Shown here one piece after another: positions 9,760-18,915 of a DNA stretch of 64,000 bases (within the stretch, counting starts at the first letter, position 1; each line of letters starts with the position of its first letter). The translations under genes and the position numbers were made by a program. Source of the DNA: Novosphingobium sp. ERN07 (GTDB lineage Bacteria > Pseudomonadota > Alphaproteobacteria > Sphingomonadales > Sphingomonadaceae); the NCBI RefSeq assembly GCF_012641335.1, contig NZ_JABAID010000012.1, forward strand, positions 1-64,000, in the 5' to 3' direction. Under the pieces are notes generated by a model. It searched no databases and was not told the DNA's origin. It saw only the letters and a list, made by a program, of their open reading frames with translations.

Positions 9760-11253
9760 TCAGGACAGCTTCTTCTTCAGCAGTTCGTTGACCACGCCGG
9801 GGTTGGCCTTGCCCTGCATGGCTTTCATCGTCTGGCCGACGAAGAAGCCGAACAGGGCTTCCTTGCCGCCCTTATACTGTTCCACCTTGTCCGCATTGGC
9901 GGCGAGGATGCCGTCGATGGCAGCTTCGATGGCGCCGGTGTCTGACGTCTGCTTCAGGCCTTCGCGTTCGACGATGGCGGCAGCGCCGTCACCCGTCTCC
10001 AGCATCTTTTCCAGCACCTGCTTGGCGATGGAGCCGGAGATCGTGCCATCGGCAATCAGCGCCAGCAGTTCAGCGCCCGCTGCCGGGCTGACCGGCGAAT
10101 TGTCCAGCCCCTTGCCCAGCTTGTTCAGCGCACCGAACAGTTCGGAGATCAGCCAGTTGGCGGCTTGCTTGGCCACCTCTGCCTCCGGCTTCTTCGCCTT
10201 CGCTGCGGTTTCGGCCAGCAGCGCTTCGAACCAGCGCGCGGTTTCCACGTCCGCCGTCAGCACGCCTGCGTTGTAGGCCGAAAGGCCCAGCGCGATTTCA
10301 TAGCGCGTGCGCTTGGCATCGGGCAGTTCCGGCAGGCTCGCGCGGCATTCCTCCAGGAAAGCGTCGTCCAGTTCCAGCGGCAGCAGATCAGGATCGGGGA
10401 AGTAGCGGTAATCGTGCGCATCTTCCTTCGACCGCATCGAGCGCGTTTCGTTGCGATCAGGATCGTAGAGGCGCGTTTCCTGCACCACTGTGCCGCCATC
10501 TTCGATCAATGCGACCTGACGCTTGGCTTCCTGTTCGACCACGGCCATCACGAAGCGGACCGAGTTGACGTTCTTGGTCTCGGTGCGGGTGCCGAATTCA
10601 TCGCCCGGCTTGCGGACCGAGACGTTGACGTCCGCCCGCATCGATCCCTGATCCATGTTGCCATCGCACGAGCCGACGAAGCGCAGGATCGTGCGCAGCT
10701 TTGAAAGATAGGCCCCCGCCTCTGCCGGAGAGCGCATGTCCGGGCGGCTGACGATTTCCATCAGCGCCACGCCCGACCGGTTGAGGTCGACATAGGACAT
10801 GGTGGGGTGCTGATCGTGCATCAGCTTGCCCGCGTCCTGCTCCACATGGATGCGCTCGATCCCGATGGTCTTCACGCTATCGGGGTTCTTGTCATCAAGC
10901 TGGATGTCGATAGCGCCTTCGCCCACGATGGGGTGATAGAGTTGGCTGATCTGGTAGCCCTGCGGAAGATCGGCGTAGAAGTAGTTCTTGCGGTCGAACC
11001 GGCTCCACTTGTTGATCTGCGCATTGATCGCCATGCCGGTGCGCACGGCCTGCCGGATGCACTCGCGGTTGGGCACCGGCAGCATCCCCGGCATTGCCGC
11101 ATCGACAAGGCTGACCTGCGTATTCGGCTCCGCCCCGAACGCGGTGGCCGCGCCGGAAAACAGCTTGGCATTGGTGGTGATCTGCGCATGAACTTCAAGG
11201 CCGATCACGACCTCCCATTCACCAGTTGCGCCCTGAATACGATATTCGCTCAT
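9760..11253 (-). CDS. gatB: Asp/Glu-tRNA amidotransferase subunit B
   Basis: GatB is the kinase/transferase subunit of GatCAB. It phosphorylates misacylated Glu-tRNA(Gln) or Asp-tRNA(Asn) and transfers ammonia delivered by GatA. The 497-residue protein shows the family signature ([12 protein letters not shown]), the [10 protein letters not shown] segment, [14 protein letters not shown], and a C-terminal YqeY-like tail domain (about 350-497) that grips the tRNA. The start begins just after the gatA stop (1-bp gap), replacing a longer in-frame extension that would overlap gatA. It is third in the gatC-gatA-gatB operon. Confidence 0.96.
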   Translation of the reverse strand: MSEYRIQGATGEWEVVIGLEVHAQITTNAKLFSGAATAFGAEPNTQVSLVDAAMPGMLPVPNRECIRQAVRTGMAINAQINKWSRFDRKNYFYADLPQGYQISQLYHPIVGEGAIDIQLDDKNPDSVKTIGIERIHVEQDAGKLMHDQHPTMSYVDLNRSGVALMEIVSRPDMRSPAEAGAYLSKLRTILRFVGSCDGNMDQGSMRADVNVSVRKPGDEFGTRTETKNVNSVRFVMAVVEQEAKRQVALIEDGGTVVQETRLYDPDRNETRSMRSKEDAHDYRYFPDPDLLPLELDDAFLEECRASLPELPDAKRTRYEIALGLSAYNAGVLTADVETARWFEALLAETAAKAKKPEAEVAKQAANWLISELFGALNKLGKGLDNSPVSPAAGAELLALIADGTISGSIAKQVLEKMLETGDGAAAIVEREGLKQTSDTGAIEAAIDGILAANADKVEQYKGGKEALFGFFVGQTMKAMQGKANPGVVNELLKKKLS

Positions 11254-11254
11254 C

Positions 11255-12739
11255 TTACCACCACTTTGCCGGACGGGCGGAGAACTGTGCGCGCTGTTCG
11301 AGCGCGAGGCTGGCGTTGAGGACGCCCTGTTCGTCAAATGCCTTGCCGATGACTTGCAAGCCTAATGGCAAACCATTGCGGTCCAGCCCTGCCGGGACGG
11401 ACATGGCGGGCAGACCGGCGAGGCTGGCGGGCACCGAGAACACGTCGTTCAGGTACATCTCCAGCGGATCGGCGCTCTTTTCGCCCAGCGCGAAAGCCGA
11501 GGACGGCGCGGTGGGGACGAGGATCACGTCAACCTGCTGGAACGCCTCAGTAAAATCGCGCGCGATCAGCGTGCGGACCTTCTGCGCCTGCGTGTAATAC
11601 GCATCATAGAAGCCTGCCGAGAGCACATAGGTGCCGATCATGATGCGGCGCTTTACTTCCGGGCCGAACCCGGCAGCGCGGGTGGCAGCGTACATGTCCT
11701 GCAGCCCTGCGCCATCGGGCAGATCGCGCAAGCCGTAGCGCACGCCATCGTAGCGGGCGAGGTTCGAGGATGCCTCTGCCGGGGCGATGATGTAATACGT
11801 CGGCAGCGCATACTTGGTGTGCGGTAGGCTGATTTCGACGATTTCTGCACCCGCATCCTTGAGCCATGCGATGCCATCGTCCCACGACTTGGCCACGTCG
11901 GCGTCCATGCCATCCAGCCGGTATTCGCGCGGGATGCCGACCTTCTTGCCCTTCATGTCGGCGTTGAGGCCTGCGGTCCATTCGGGCACCGACAGGTTGA
12001 GGCTGGTCGAATCCTTGGGATCGAACCCGGCCATCGCTTCGAGCATGATCGCGCAGTCGGTCACATCGCGGGCCATCGGGCCTGCCTGATCGAGCGACGA
12101 GGCGAAAGCGACCACGCCCCAGCGCGAGCAGCGGCCATAAGTCGGCTTGATGCCCGAAATGCCGGTGAAGGCGGCGGGCTGGCGGATCGAACCGCCGGTG
12201 TCGGTGCCGGTGGCGGCAGGTGCGATGCGCGCTGCCACGGCAGAGGACGAACCGCCCGACGAGCCGCCGGGGGCCAGTGGCGCGGTGTCATTCGGACGCC
12301 GCCAGGGGGAGATCACGTTGCCGAAAGCGCTGGTTTCGTTCGAGGAGCCCATTGCGAACTGATCGAGGTTCAGCTTGCCCAGCATCCCCGCGCCCGCATC
12401 CCACAGCTTCTGCGAAACGGTGGATTCGTACTGCGGCTTGAAACCTTCGAGGATTTTCGATGCGGCGGTCGTCTGCGTGCCGTGGGTGGCGAACAAGTCC
12501 TTCATGCCGATGGGGACGCCCGCCATCGTGCCAAGCGCCTTTCCAGCGGCGCGGTCCGCATCGACCTTTGCCGCAGCTTCCAGCGCCTTTTCGGGCGTGG
12601 TGACGATGAAGGCGTTCAGCGCGGGCTGCGCCGCTGCAACCGCCGCGTTGAATGCGGTGGCGACTTCGGTGGCGGTGAAATCGCCCTTGGCCACGCCATC
12701 GCGGATGGCGGCAATGCCGAGATCAGTAAGCTGGGTCAT
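11255..12739 (-). CDS. gatA: Asp/Glu-tRNA amidotransferase subunit A
   Basis: GatA is the glutaminase subunit that hydrolyses glutamine and channels ammonia to GatB. The 494-residue protein is a classic amidase-signature enzyme. Its Ser-cisSer-Lys triad is Lys80 (IGMKDLF), Ser160 (GGSSGGSSS) and Ser184 (DTGGSIRQP), with the 24-residue Ser-Ser spacing usual for the family. Its ATG overlaps the gatC stop by one base. Genomes that keep gatCAB usually lack GlnRS and/or AsnRS, which this window cannot show. Confidence 0.97.
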   Translation of the reverse strand: MTQLTDLGIAAIRDGVAKGDFTATEVATAFNAAVAAAQPALNAFIVTTPEKALEAAAKVDADRAAGKALGTMAGVPIGMKDLFATHGTQTTAASKILEGFKPQYESTVSQKLWDAGAGMLGKLNLDQFAMGSSNETSAFGNVISPWRRPNDTAPLAPGGSSGGSSSAVAARIAPAATGTDTGGSIRQPAAFTGISGIKPTYGRCSRWGVVAFASSLDQAGPMARDVTDCAIMLEAMAGFDPKDSTSLNLSVPEWTAGLNADMKGKKVGIPREYRLDGMDADVAKSWDDGIAWLKDAGAEIVEISLPHTKYALPTYYIIAPAEASSNLARYDGVRYGLRDLPDGAGLQDMYAATRAAGFGPEVKRRIMIGTYVLSAGFYDAYYTQAQKVRTLIARDFTEAFQQVDVILVPTAPSSAFALGEKSADPLEMYLNDVFSVPASLAGLPAMSVPAGLDRNGLPLGLQVIGKAFDEQGVLNASLALEQRAQFSARPAKWW

Positions 12740-13041
12740 TATTCGATCACCTTGGGCACGCCGAAGAAGCCATGTTCGGGCGCGGGCGCATTGGCCAGCA
12801 CCGCATCGCGGATATCGCCGCCGGTCAGCGGATCGGCGTTCACCACGTCATCGCGCAGGCGCTGGGTGTTGGGGATGACGGCGGTCATCGGTTCGACGCC
12901 GGTCACATCGACTTCGCCCAGTTGTTCGACCCAGGCGAGGATGCCGTTCAGTTCGGGAACCATCGCGGTCAGGTCGGCCTCGGTCACCTTGATGCGGGCC
13001 AGCGAGGCGATCTTGGCCACGGTGGCGGTATCTACGGACAT
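12739..13041 (-). CDS. gatC: Asp/Glu-tRNA amidotransferase subunit C
   Basis: GatC is the small belt subunit that wraps the GatA-GatB interface and stabilises the complex. The 100-residue protein has the typical N-terminal helix ([14 protein letters not shown]) and the [12 protein letters not shown] motif, then the conserved VTGVEPM segment and an RDDVV element. It is first in the operon and its stop overlaps the gatA start (TAATG). Confidence 0.96.
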   Translation of the reverse strand: MSVDTATVAKIASLARIKVTEADLTAMVPELNGILAWVEQLGEVDVTGVEPMTAVIPNTQRLRDDVVNADPLTGGDIRDAVLANAPAPEHGFFGVPKVIE

Positions 13042-13143
13042 GGCGGATACTCTTCACGGGAGAAAAAGGAACGCCGCGCGCTACCAGAGCGCACGGCGTG
13101 CTTCAAGCCGAGGCGGGACCACAAGGCCCCTGCCCGGCAGATA

Positions 13144-13716
13144 TCAGGGTTGCTGTGCGCCCGGCATCGGAGGCATCGGCATACCGCCGGGAGCCGCACC
13201 GGCTCCACCAGCGCCGCCCTGCATCTTCTGCATCTGTTCGAGCATCATGCGCTGCTGTTCCAGTTCAGCCGCGCTCTTGTAATCGATCAGTTCGATTTCG
13301 AACACGAGATCGGAATTGGCGGGAATGACCACTTCGCCAGTCTGCGGGTTGCGCTTTTCGTCTGCGCCGTAGGCCTTCTCCGCCGGGATTTCGAGGACGT
13401 ACTTGCCGCCCTTCTGCATCTTCGACAGGCCTTCGGAGAAGCCGGGGATCACCGTTTCGAGCGGCAGCACCGCGCGTTCACCGCGATCGAACTCCTTGCC
13501 GCTGGCCAGACGGCCGACATAGTTGATCAGCGCAACGTCGGCCTTGGTGGGCGAACCGCCGGTGCCGGCCTTGACCGTTTCGATCTCGATCCCCTGATAG
13601 CGCGTGGCATAGGCAACGCCTGACCCCAGCACGACAGCGGCGATAACGCCAAGCCAGATCTTGCCGACCGAGCCTTTGGCAACCGGCTGAAGCGGAACGC
13701 GGGTGATTTCCGACAT
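13144..13716 (-). CDS. Membrane-anchored FKBP-type peptidyl-prolyl isomerase
   Basis: This is a 190-residue protein with one N-terminal transmembrane helix (about 20-40, WLGVIAAVVLGSGVAYA). An FKBP domain follows at about 55-148 with the recognisable VIPGFSEGLSKMQKGGKYVLEIP and IPANSDLVFEIELI segments. The tail is about 40 residues, rich in Gln, Met, Gly and Pro. The domain should face the periplasm and assist folding of exported proteins. The Met/Pro tail looks disordered. It lies just downstream of rpsU, from which it is separated by a terminator. Confidence 0.92.
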   Translation of the reverse strand: MSEITRVPLQPVAKGSVGKIWLGVIAAVVLGSGVAYATRYQGIEIETVKAGTGGSPTKADVALINYVGRLASGKEFDRGERAVLPLETVIPGFSEGLSKMQKGGKYVLEIPAEKAYGADEKRNPQTGEVVIPANSDLVFEIELIDYKSAAELEQQRMMLEQMQKMQGGAGGAGAAPGGMPMPPMPGAQQP

Positions 13717-13780
13717 GCTTTACCCCCTGAAGCGCGATTCGCCCGAATCGCGCCGGATGATTCGAATGACTGAGCCGTGC

Positions 13781-13817
13781 CCAAGGAAAAGGGCGCCGAT
13801 TTCGGCGCCCTCCTTGG
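13781..13817 (-). terminator. Rho-independent terminator of rpsU
   Basis: On the minus strand GGGCGCC-GAAATC-GGCGCCC is followed by TTTT. An outer CCAAGG/CCTTGG pair extends the stem. It lies about 55 bp past the rpsU stop and before the FKBP gene. Confidence 0.75.
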
Positions 13818-13872
13818 CCCATAAGGGCGCTAACGGCAAGTAGCCAGATGGAGCCTTGCGGCCCCGATCAGC

Positions 13873-14079
13873 TTACTTCGCGCCGTCACGCTCCTGGCGC
13901 TTGCGCTCAAGCTTGCGGGCGCGGCGAACGGCAGCAGCCTTTTCACGAGCGCGCTTTTCCGAGGGCTTTTCGAAGTGGCGACGCAGCTTCATTTCGCGAT
14001 AGACGCCTTCACGCTGCAGCTTCTTCTTCAGCGCGCGAAGAGCTTGGTCAACGTTGTTATCGCGAACGAGAATCTGCAT
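13873..14079 (-). CDS. rpsU: 30S ribosomal protein bS21
   Basis: bS21 is a small, very basic protein of the 30S platform involved in initiation. The 68-residue sequence has the family start ([26 protein letters not shown]) and a long Arg/Lys-rich C-terminal helix ([14 protein letters not shown]) common in alphaproteobacteria. It has its own terminator and faces away from crcB across a 186-bp intergenic region that should carry both promoters. I could not pick convincing -35/-10 boxes there. Confidence 0.97.
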
Positions 14080-14265
14080 AAACCGCTACACCTCAAACTG
14101 TCGGCAAGAGCCCGCAAAATCAGCGGGAGTTGCCCTGATTCTGGAAATACAAAACGCGCCGAATCCGTACAGGACCGGCCCGAACGGGAGCGCCACTAGC
14201 CAAATCGGGCAGCAAAGGCAAGCAAAGTCGTGCATTTCCCGGCCCAAGTGTTTAAGGGGCGGCAG

Positions 14266-14664
14266 ATGAACTCTCCCAATACCCTGACGGCAACCGCCAT
14301 CGTCGCCATTGGCGGCGGCATCGGCGCTATGCTGCGTTATCATGCGGGGCGCGCGGTTACGTCCGTTGCCGGTCCCAATGCGGTGTTTCCGTGGCACACT
14401 TTCCTGATCAATGTGGCGGGCAGCCTGCTGATGGGCCTGCTGGCCGGATGGCTGGCGCGCGAAGGCGGCGGCGAATCGCTGCGCCTGCTGCTGGGCGTCG
14501 GCGTGCTGGGCGGCTTTACCACCTTCTCTGCCTTCAGCCTTGAAACGGCCATGCTGATGCAGCGCGGCCTTTATGGCATGGCAGGAGCCTATGCGCTGGG
14601 TTCGGTGCTGGCAGGCGTGGCCGGGCTGTTCCTTGGTCTTTCATTGATGCGAGGTGCGGCATGA
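14266..14664 (+). CDS. crcB: Fluoride channel Fluc
   Basis: CrcB/Fluc is a dimeric inner-membrane fluoride exporter that protects enolase and pyrophosphatase. The 132-residue protein has four predicted membrane helices, the conserved Asn in FLINVAGS, and the GGFTTFSAFSLE signature with the pore phenylalanines. The ATG follows AAGGGGCGG, and the upstream in-frame extension lacks a ribosome-binding site. It shares an ATGA overlap with rluC. I did not see a fluoride riboswitch in the leader. Confidence 0.93.
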   Translation: MNSPNTLTATAIVAIGGGIGAMLRYHAGRAVTSVAGPNAVFPWHTFLINVAGSLLMGLLAGWLAREGGGESLRLLLGVGVLGGFTTFSAFSLETAMLMQRGLYGMAGAYALGSVLAGVAGLFLGLSLMRGAA

Positions 14665-16040
14665 AGGCTCCTCGCAAGGGACAGGGCGCGCTGTCCGACG
14701 TCAACGTGCGCCAGTTCACCATCGGCAAGGATGATGAAGGCGCGCGGCTGGACCGCTGGTTCAAGCGGCACCTGCCGCAAGTGGGCTTTGCCACCGTATC
14801 GCGCTGGGCGCGCACCGGGCAGATCCGGCTGGATGGCAAGCGTGCCGATGTGGATACGCGGCTGGAAGCGGGGCAAACCCTGCGCGTACCGCCGGGCAAT
14901 GCCACGCCGGTCGGCACCCCCGGCAAGGGCGAGCGTCCGCGCGCGCCATTGACCGAAGAGCAGATCGAGCTGGCCGAATCGATGGTGCTGGAGAAAGACC
15001 GCGCCGCAATCGTGCTGAACAAGCCGCCCGGCCTTGCCACACAGGGCGGCAGTGGCACCTATGAACATGTCGATGGACTGCTGGATGCCTATGCCGCCGA
15101 TGGCGGTCCGCGTCCCCGTCTGGTTCACCGGTTGGACAAGGACACTTCGGGCGTTTTGCTGATCGCCCGCACGCCGGGCAGCGCAGCGTTCTTTTCCAAG
15201 CACTTTTCCGGCCGCTCGGCGCGCAAGATCTATTGGGCGTTGGTGGTGGGCGTACCCGATGTGAAGGACGGCCTGATCGAACTGCCGCTGGCCAAGCAGC
15301 CGGGCACCGGTGGCGAGAAGATGATGGTGGACGAAAGCGGACAGGGCCAGACCGCCCGCAGCCGCTATCGCGTGATCAGCCGCGCAGGCAATGCGGCAGC
15401 ATGGGTGGAACTGCAGCCGCTGACCGGGCGCACGCACCAGTTGCGCGTGCACATGGCAGCCATCGGCCATCCCATCGTGGGAGATGGCAAGTATGGCGGG
15501 CAGGCAGCGTTCCTGACTGGCACGATCAGCCGCAAGATGCACCTGCACGCCCGCCGCTTGCGCATCGAGCATCCCGAAGGCGATCTGATCGATGTGACGG
15601 CGCCCCTGCCCTCGCACTTCGAAGCGAGCATGGCCAGCCTTGGCTTCCATGAAGAAGACGGCGATCTGGAAATCGATCCGATCAAGCCGATCCCCGAAAA
15701 GACCATGCAGAAGCGTGCGGCCAAGGCCCATGCCAAGGAATACCGCAAGGAACGCCGGGGCGAACGGCGCAAACGCGCCGATGGCGAGAAAGGCGCTGGC
15801 AGCGCGGGCCGCAAGCCTACAGGCAAGCGTGCCGGTCCGACCAAGGCTCCTGCCAAGCCGGGGCCGAAGCCTGCAGGCAAGCCTGACGCGAAGGCAGCGG
15901 CACGACCTGCCAAGCCCGCCGGAGTTCGCTTTGGAGCCGCACGCGGGTCCGAGGCGCGCAATGCCGAGGCGCGGTCCACCGGCGGCAGGGCCTCTGCCCG
16001 CAAGCCCGGCACCGGTGCTCCCAAGGGCAAGCCGCGCTGA
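14661..16040 (+). CDS. RluC-type 23S rRNA pseudouridine synthase with long basic tail
   Basis: This enzyme isomerises uridines of 23S rRNA. An S4 RNA-binding domain covers about 20-80. The catalytic domain has Asp159 in HRLDKDTSG and the RTHQLRVH motif near 265. Typical RluC is about 320 residues, but this protein is 459. The extra C-terminal 130 residues are almost only Lys, Arg, Ala, Gly and Pro (repeats such as GKRAGPTKAPAKPGPKP) and should be disordered and nucleic-acid binding. The assignment to RluC rather than RluD rests on overall likeness only. It overlaps crcB by 4 bp and the next gene by 1 bp. Confidence 0.9.
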   Translation: MKAPRKGQGALSDVNVRQFTIGKDDEGARLDRWFKRHLPQVGFATVSRWARTGQIRLDGKRADVDTRLEAGQTLRVPPGNATPVGTPGKGERPRAPLTEEQIELAESMVLEKDRAAIVLNKPPGLATQGGSGTYEHVDGLLDAYAADGGPRPRLVHRLDKDTSGVLLIARTPGSAAFFSKHFSGRSARKIYWALVVGVPDVKDGLIELPLAKQPGTGGEKMMVDESGQGQTARSRYRVISRAGNAAAWVELQPLTGRTHQLRVHMAAIGHPIVGDGKYGGQAAFLTGTISRKMHLHARRLRIEHPEGDLIDVTAPLPSHFEASMASLGFHEEDGDLEIDPIKPIPEKTMQKRAAKAHAKEYRKERRGERRKRADGEKGAGSAGRKPTGKRAGPTKAPAKPGPKPAGKPDAKAAARPAKPAGVRFGAARGSEARNAEARSTGGRASARKPGTGAPKGKPR

Positions 16041-16642
16041 TGCACCCCAACCCGGCGTTCCGTCATGACGACCGCGCGCTGCTGGAAGCGCTGATCGGCG
16101 AGATCGGCTTCGGGATGGTCTTCGCGACCGTCCCTGATGGCCCGCGCGTGGCGCATGTGCCGCTGCTGTCCACTGGAGACGGCGCGGTGCAGTTTCACCT
16201 CGCGCGGGGCAATGCGCTGACCAAGCACCTTGACGGGATGATGGCCCTTGCCGTCCTCAACGGGCCCGACGGCTACGTATCCCCGCGCTGGTATGCCGAT
16301 GCGGCGCAAGTGCCGACGTGGAACTACGTGACGCTGGAACTCGAAGGACGGGTGCGGCAGATGGACCAGGAAGGCCTGCTCGGACTGCTCGAAGCCTCAT
16401 CCAGCCATTACGAAGGGCGCATTTCCGAAGGCACCCCGTGGACGATGGACAAGATGCCCCACGACACGCTGCGCCGGATGATGGGCGGTATCGTAGGCTT
16501 CGAAATGGAAGTGCTGGCGTGGCGGCCTACCTTCAAGCTATCGCAGAACAAGAGTGCCGACGAGCGAGCCCGCGTGGCGGCGGGGCAGGAGGCCCAAGGC
16601 TCTCCTGCGATTGCCGAACTGATGCGGAGGCTGGTGCCGTGA
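16040..16642 (+). CDS. PaiB-like FMN-binding negative transcriptional regulator family protein
   Basis: This 200-residue protein resembles PaiB (Bacillus protease synthase and sporulation regulator), a split-barrel flavin-binding fold. Family features seen are the early HDDRALLEALI segment, PLLSTGDGAVQFHLARGN, the SPRWYADAAQVPTWNYV block and a C-terminal FKLSQNKS-like motif. The family name implies regulation, but the biochemical role in proteobacteria is unclear. It is embedded in the crcB-rluC-HAD-ATP12 run with 1-4 bp overlaps. Confidence 0.85.
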   Translation: MHPNPAFRHDDRALLEALIGEIGFGMVFATVPDGPRVAHVPLLSTGDGAVQFHLARGNALTKHLDGMMALAVLNGPDGYVSPRWYADAAQVPTWNYVTLELEGRVRQMDQEGLLGLLEASSSHYEGRISEGTPWTMDKMPHDTLRRMMGGIVGFEMEVLAWRPTFKLSQNKSADERARVAAGQEAQGSPAIAELMRRLVP

Positions 16643-17295
16643 AACTTGCGATCTTCGATTGCGACGGCACGCTGGTGGACAGCCAGGCCGATATCTGCGC
16701 GGCGATGGATGCGGCGTTCACCGCCGCCGGGCTGATCCCGCCAGAACGCCATGCCACACGCCGCGTCGTGGGCCTTTCGCTGCACGAGGCGATGCGCCAG
16801 TTGCACCCGCAGGGCGAGCATCGCGATCACGCCAGCCTGACCGAGCTTTACAAGGACGCCTTCCGCGCGCGGCGGGCAGCGGGTGCCGTGGGCGAACCGC
16901 TGTATGAAGGCATCGCCACGCTGGTGGCTGACCTTGCCACCGAGGGCTGGCAACTGGCAGTGGCGACGGGCAAATCGGACAAGGGACTGGCCCACTGCCT
17001 CGCCTCGCACGGGCTGACGAAGCACTTCGTGTCATTGCAGACGGCGGACCGGCATCCATCAAAGCCCGATCCGTCGATGATCGAACAGTGCATTGCCGAC
17101 GCAGGCGCGGACCGGCTGCGCACGGTGATGATCGGCGATACCGTCTATGACATCCACATGGCGGTGAACGCGGGCGTCAAGGGCATCGGCGTGGACTGGG
17201 GCTATCACGAAAGCGACGAACTGATCGAAGCCGGGGCGCAGGCCGTGGCGACGAGCATGGCCGAACTGCGCGCGCTGCTGGGAGCCATTGCATGA
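16639..17295 (+). CDS. HAD-superfamily phosphatase (subfamily IA, Gph-like)
   Basis: A GTG start overlaps the upstream stop (GTGA) and gives a 218-residue HAD hydrolase. Motif I is FDCDGTLVDS at residues 6-15, with the nucleophile Asp and the +2 acid. Motif II is VATGKS, motif III is the Lys in HPSKPDP, and motif IV is IGDTVYD. The helical cap between motifs I and II fits the phosphoglycolate phosphatase-like group. The substrate could be phosphoglycolate or another small phosphate ester. Confidence 0.88.
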   Translation: MKLAIFDCDGTLVDSQADICAAMDAAFTAAGLIPPERHATRRVVGLSLHEAMRQLHPQGEHRDHASLTELYKDAFRARRAAGAVGEPLYEGIATLVADLATEGWQLAVATGKSDKGLAHCLASHGLTKHFVSLQTADRHPSKPDPSMIEQCIADAGADRLRTVMIGDTVYDIHMAVNAGVKGIGVDWGYHESDELIEAGAQAVATSMAELRALLGAIA

Positions 17296-17516
17296 GCGAT
17301 CCGGCGGCCGGACGGTTCTTCGCCTTGCAGGCGGTGCGGCTTTCGGGCGCAATCATGGTGCTGCTGGGCGTGATGATCGGGACGGGGCGTGCGCCTTCGT
17401 TCCTTGGCAGCGTGCCGCAGGAAGTGGGTTTTGTGCTGGCCGTGCTGGGCATGGCTGAATTCTTTTACGTGCCGCGCCTGCTCGCGCGGAAATGGCGGAC
17501 GCCGGACGGACAATGA
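17292..17516 (+). CDS. Small membrane protein, conserved in position before ATP12
   Basis: This 74-residue protein has two predicted membrane segments (IMVLLGVMIGTG and VGFVLAVLGMAEFFYV) and a positive C-terminus. It overlaps the HAD gene and the ATP12 gene by 4 bp each (ATGA), so it is clearly translated within the operon. The function is not recognised. The link to ATP12 hints at a role near ATP synthase, which is inference only. Confidence 0.75.
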   Translation: MSDPAAGRFFALQAVRLSGAIMVLLGVMIGTGRAPSFLGSVPQEVGFVLAVLGMAEFFYVPRLLARKWRTPDGQ

Positions 17517-18208
17517 AGCGGTTTTACAAGCATGTAACGGTCGAGGCGGCAGATAGCGGCTTCGGGGTGCGGCTCGATGGGCGAGCGATCAAATCGGTGG
17601 GCGGCAGGCCGCAAGTGGTGCCGACACATGCGCTGGCCGAAGCGCTGGCAGCGGAATGGGCTGAACAGGGGGAGGAGATTGATCCCACCCGCTTCCTCTA
17701 TCGCGACATGGCAGACTACGCTCTGGACGTGGTGGCGCGAGACCCAGCGGGCGTGATTGGCGAAATCCTGCCTTACGCCGAAACCGATACGCTGTGCTAT
17801 CGCGCCGAACCGGACGAGGCTTTTGCCAAGCGGCAACGCCTGATGTGGGAACCTTTGCTGACGGATGCTGAAACACGGCTGGGCGTAAGGTTCGTGCGCG
17901 TTTCTGGCATCATCCACAAGCCACAGCCGCCCGAAACGCTGGCGCGATTGCAGGCGAAACTGGACCGGCTGAACCCGTTCGAACTGGCAGCCCTGCGCAA
18001 CACGGCCAGCCTTGCCGCATCGCTGGTGATCGGGCTGGCCGCGCTCATGCCGGGGGTTGACCTCGACGCGCTGTGGGACGCGGCAAATCTGGAAGAAGAC
18101 TGGCAGGCCGAGCTTTGGGGCAAGGACGAAGAGGCGCTGGACCGGCGTGAAAAGCGCTCTGCTGCTTTTGCGGCGGCGGCGCGGTTTGCGGGAATGGCGC
18201 GAAGTTAG
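17513..18208 (+). CDS. ATP12 family F1-ATPase assembly chaperone
   Basis: ATP12 binds the F1 alpha subunit during ATP synthase assembly in mitochondria. Alphaproteobacteria keep the same family. The 231-residue protein has the family hallmarks: N-terminal RFYKHVTVE, the GVRLDGRAIKS segment, a central AEWAEQGEEIDP motif and RDMADYALD, then the LRNTASLAASLVIGLA helix. It is the last gene of the run and overlaps the small membrane protein gene by 4 bp. Confidence 0.92.
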   Translation: MKRFYKHVTVEAADSGFGVRLDGRAIKSVGGRPQVVPTHALAEALAAEWAEQGEEIDPTRFLYRDMADYALDVVARDPAGVIGEILPYAETDTLCYRAEPDEAFAKRQRLMWEPLLTDAETRLGVRFVRVSGIIHKPQPPETLARLQAKLDRLNPFELAALRNTASLAASLVIGLAALMPGVDLDALWDAANLEEDWQAELWGKDEEALDRREKRSAAFAAAARFAGMARS

Positions 18209-18220
18209 TCACCTACAAAC

Positions 18221-18311
18221 CACTGCACCCCCGCGAAGGCGGGGGCCTCGGTGTTGTCACAGAACATCAGTGTTAACCGACTGAGGCCCCCGCCTTCGCG
18301 GGGGTGCAGTG
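18221..18311. repeat. REP-like inverted repeat, 32-nt arms
   Basis: The left arm (18221-18252) begins CACTGCACCCCCGCGAAGGC. Its reverse complement is at 18280-18311 with one mismatch and a 27-nt loop. It lies between the convergent ATP12 and lipoprotein genes and may also block read-through. The motif resembles the 25,798 element. Confidence 0.85.
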
Positions 18312-18329
18312 ATTATCGGGTTGAGGGGT

Positions 18330-18902
18330 CTACTCCACCCAGTCAGCCACCTGCTTGGCTACGGCATTGGCCGCTTCATTCAGCGCAGGGCCAACGTATT
18401 GCGCTTCCGCTTCGGCCACGGGCACGGTGCTTTCGAAGCGCTTCGTTTCGATCTTTCCGCCTGCTTCCTTGATCGCATCGAGCCGCACCACCGCCATGCG
18501 GCTGCGCGCGTCATAGCCGATGTCGAGCAGGCGACCCGAAAGGTGCTGGCTGCTGGCACCCGGCTCGCCCTCGATCACCAGACGGCTGCCACGCGCGCGG
18601 ATCGTTTCAGCCAGCAGGCGCTGGAACAGACGCGAGGGGCGTTCGATCCACATCGTCTTCTTCAGGTACGCCACATTGGCATCGTCGATCTGCACCGGCA
18701 CGCGCGTAACCGAAAGGCGCGCCTCGGCGGCAGGTTCCATCACCACCAGCGCATTGCCGATCGTGCCAATCGTGCCGCTGCCAACAGCGGGCGCGGCAGT
18801 GGGGGTGAGCGACAGCAGCGTTTCGGGCACCTTCGGGCCAAGGCTGACGCAGCCGGACAGGCTGGCGACACAGGCGGCGGCGATCATTGTGTTGCGGATC
18901 AT
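18330..18902 (-). CDS. ABC-type transport auxiliary lipoprotein (PqiC/MlaA-partner type)
   Basis: This is an outer-membrane-type lipoprotein of about 190 residues. The signal ends in a lipobox (SLSGC). The mature domain resembles the PqiC/DUF330 auxiliary lipoproteins of MCE transport systems (LSGRLLDIGYD, LNEAANAVAKQVADW). The start was chosen at the second of two close ATGs because GAGG sits 8 nt before it. It is the last gene of the permease-ATPase-MCE-lipoprotein operon, so it probably receives or docks lipid from the MCE protein. Confidence 0.82.
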   Translation of the reverse strand: MIRNTMIAAACVASLSGCVSLGPKVPETLLSLTPTAAPAVGSGTIGTIGNALVVMEPAAEARLSVTRVPVQIDDANVAYLKKTMWIERPSRLFQRLLAETIRARGSRLVIEGEPGASSQHLSGRLLDIGYDARSRMAVVRLDAIKEAGGKIETKRFESTVPVAEAEAQYVGPALNEAANAVAKQVADWVE

Positions 18903-18915
18903 GGTCATCGCCTCA

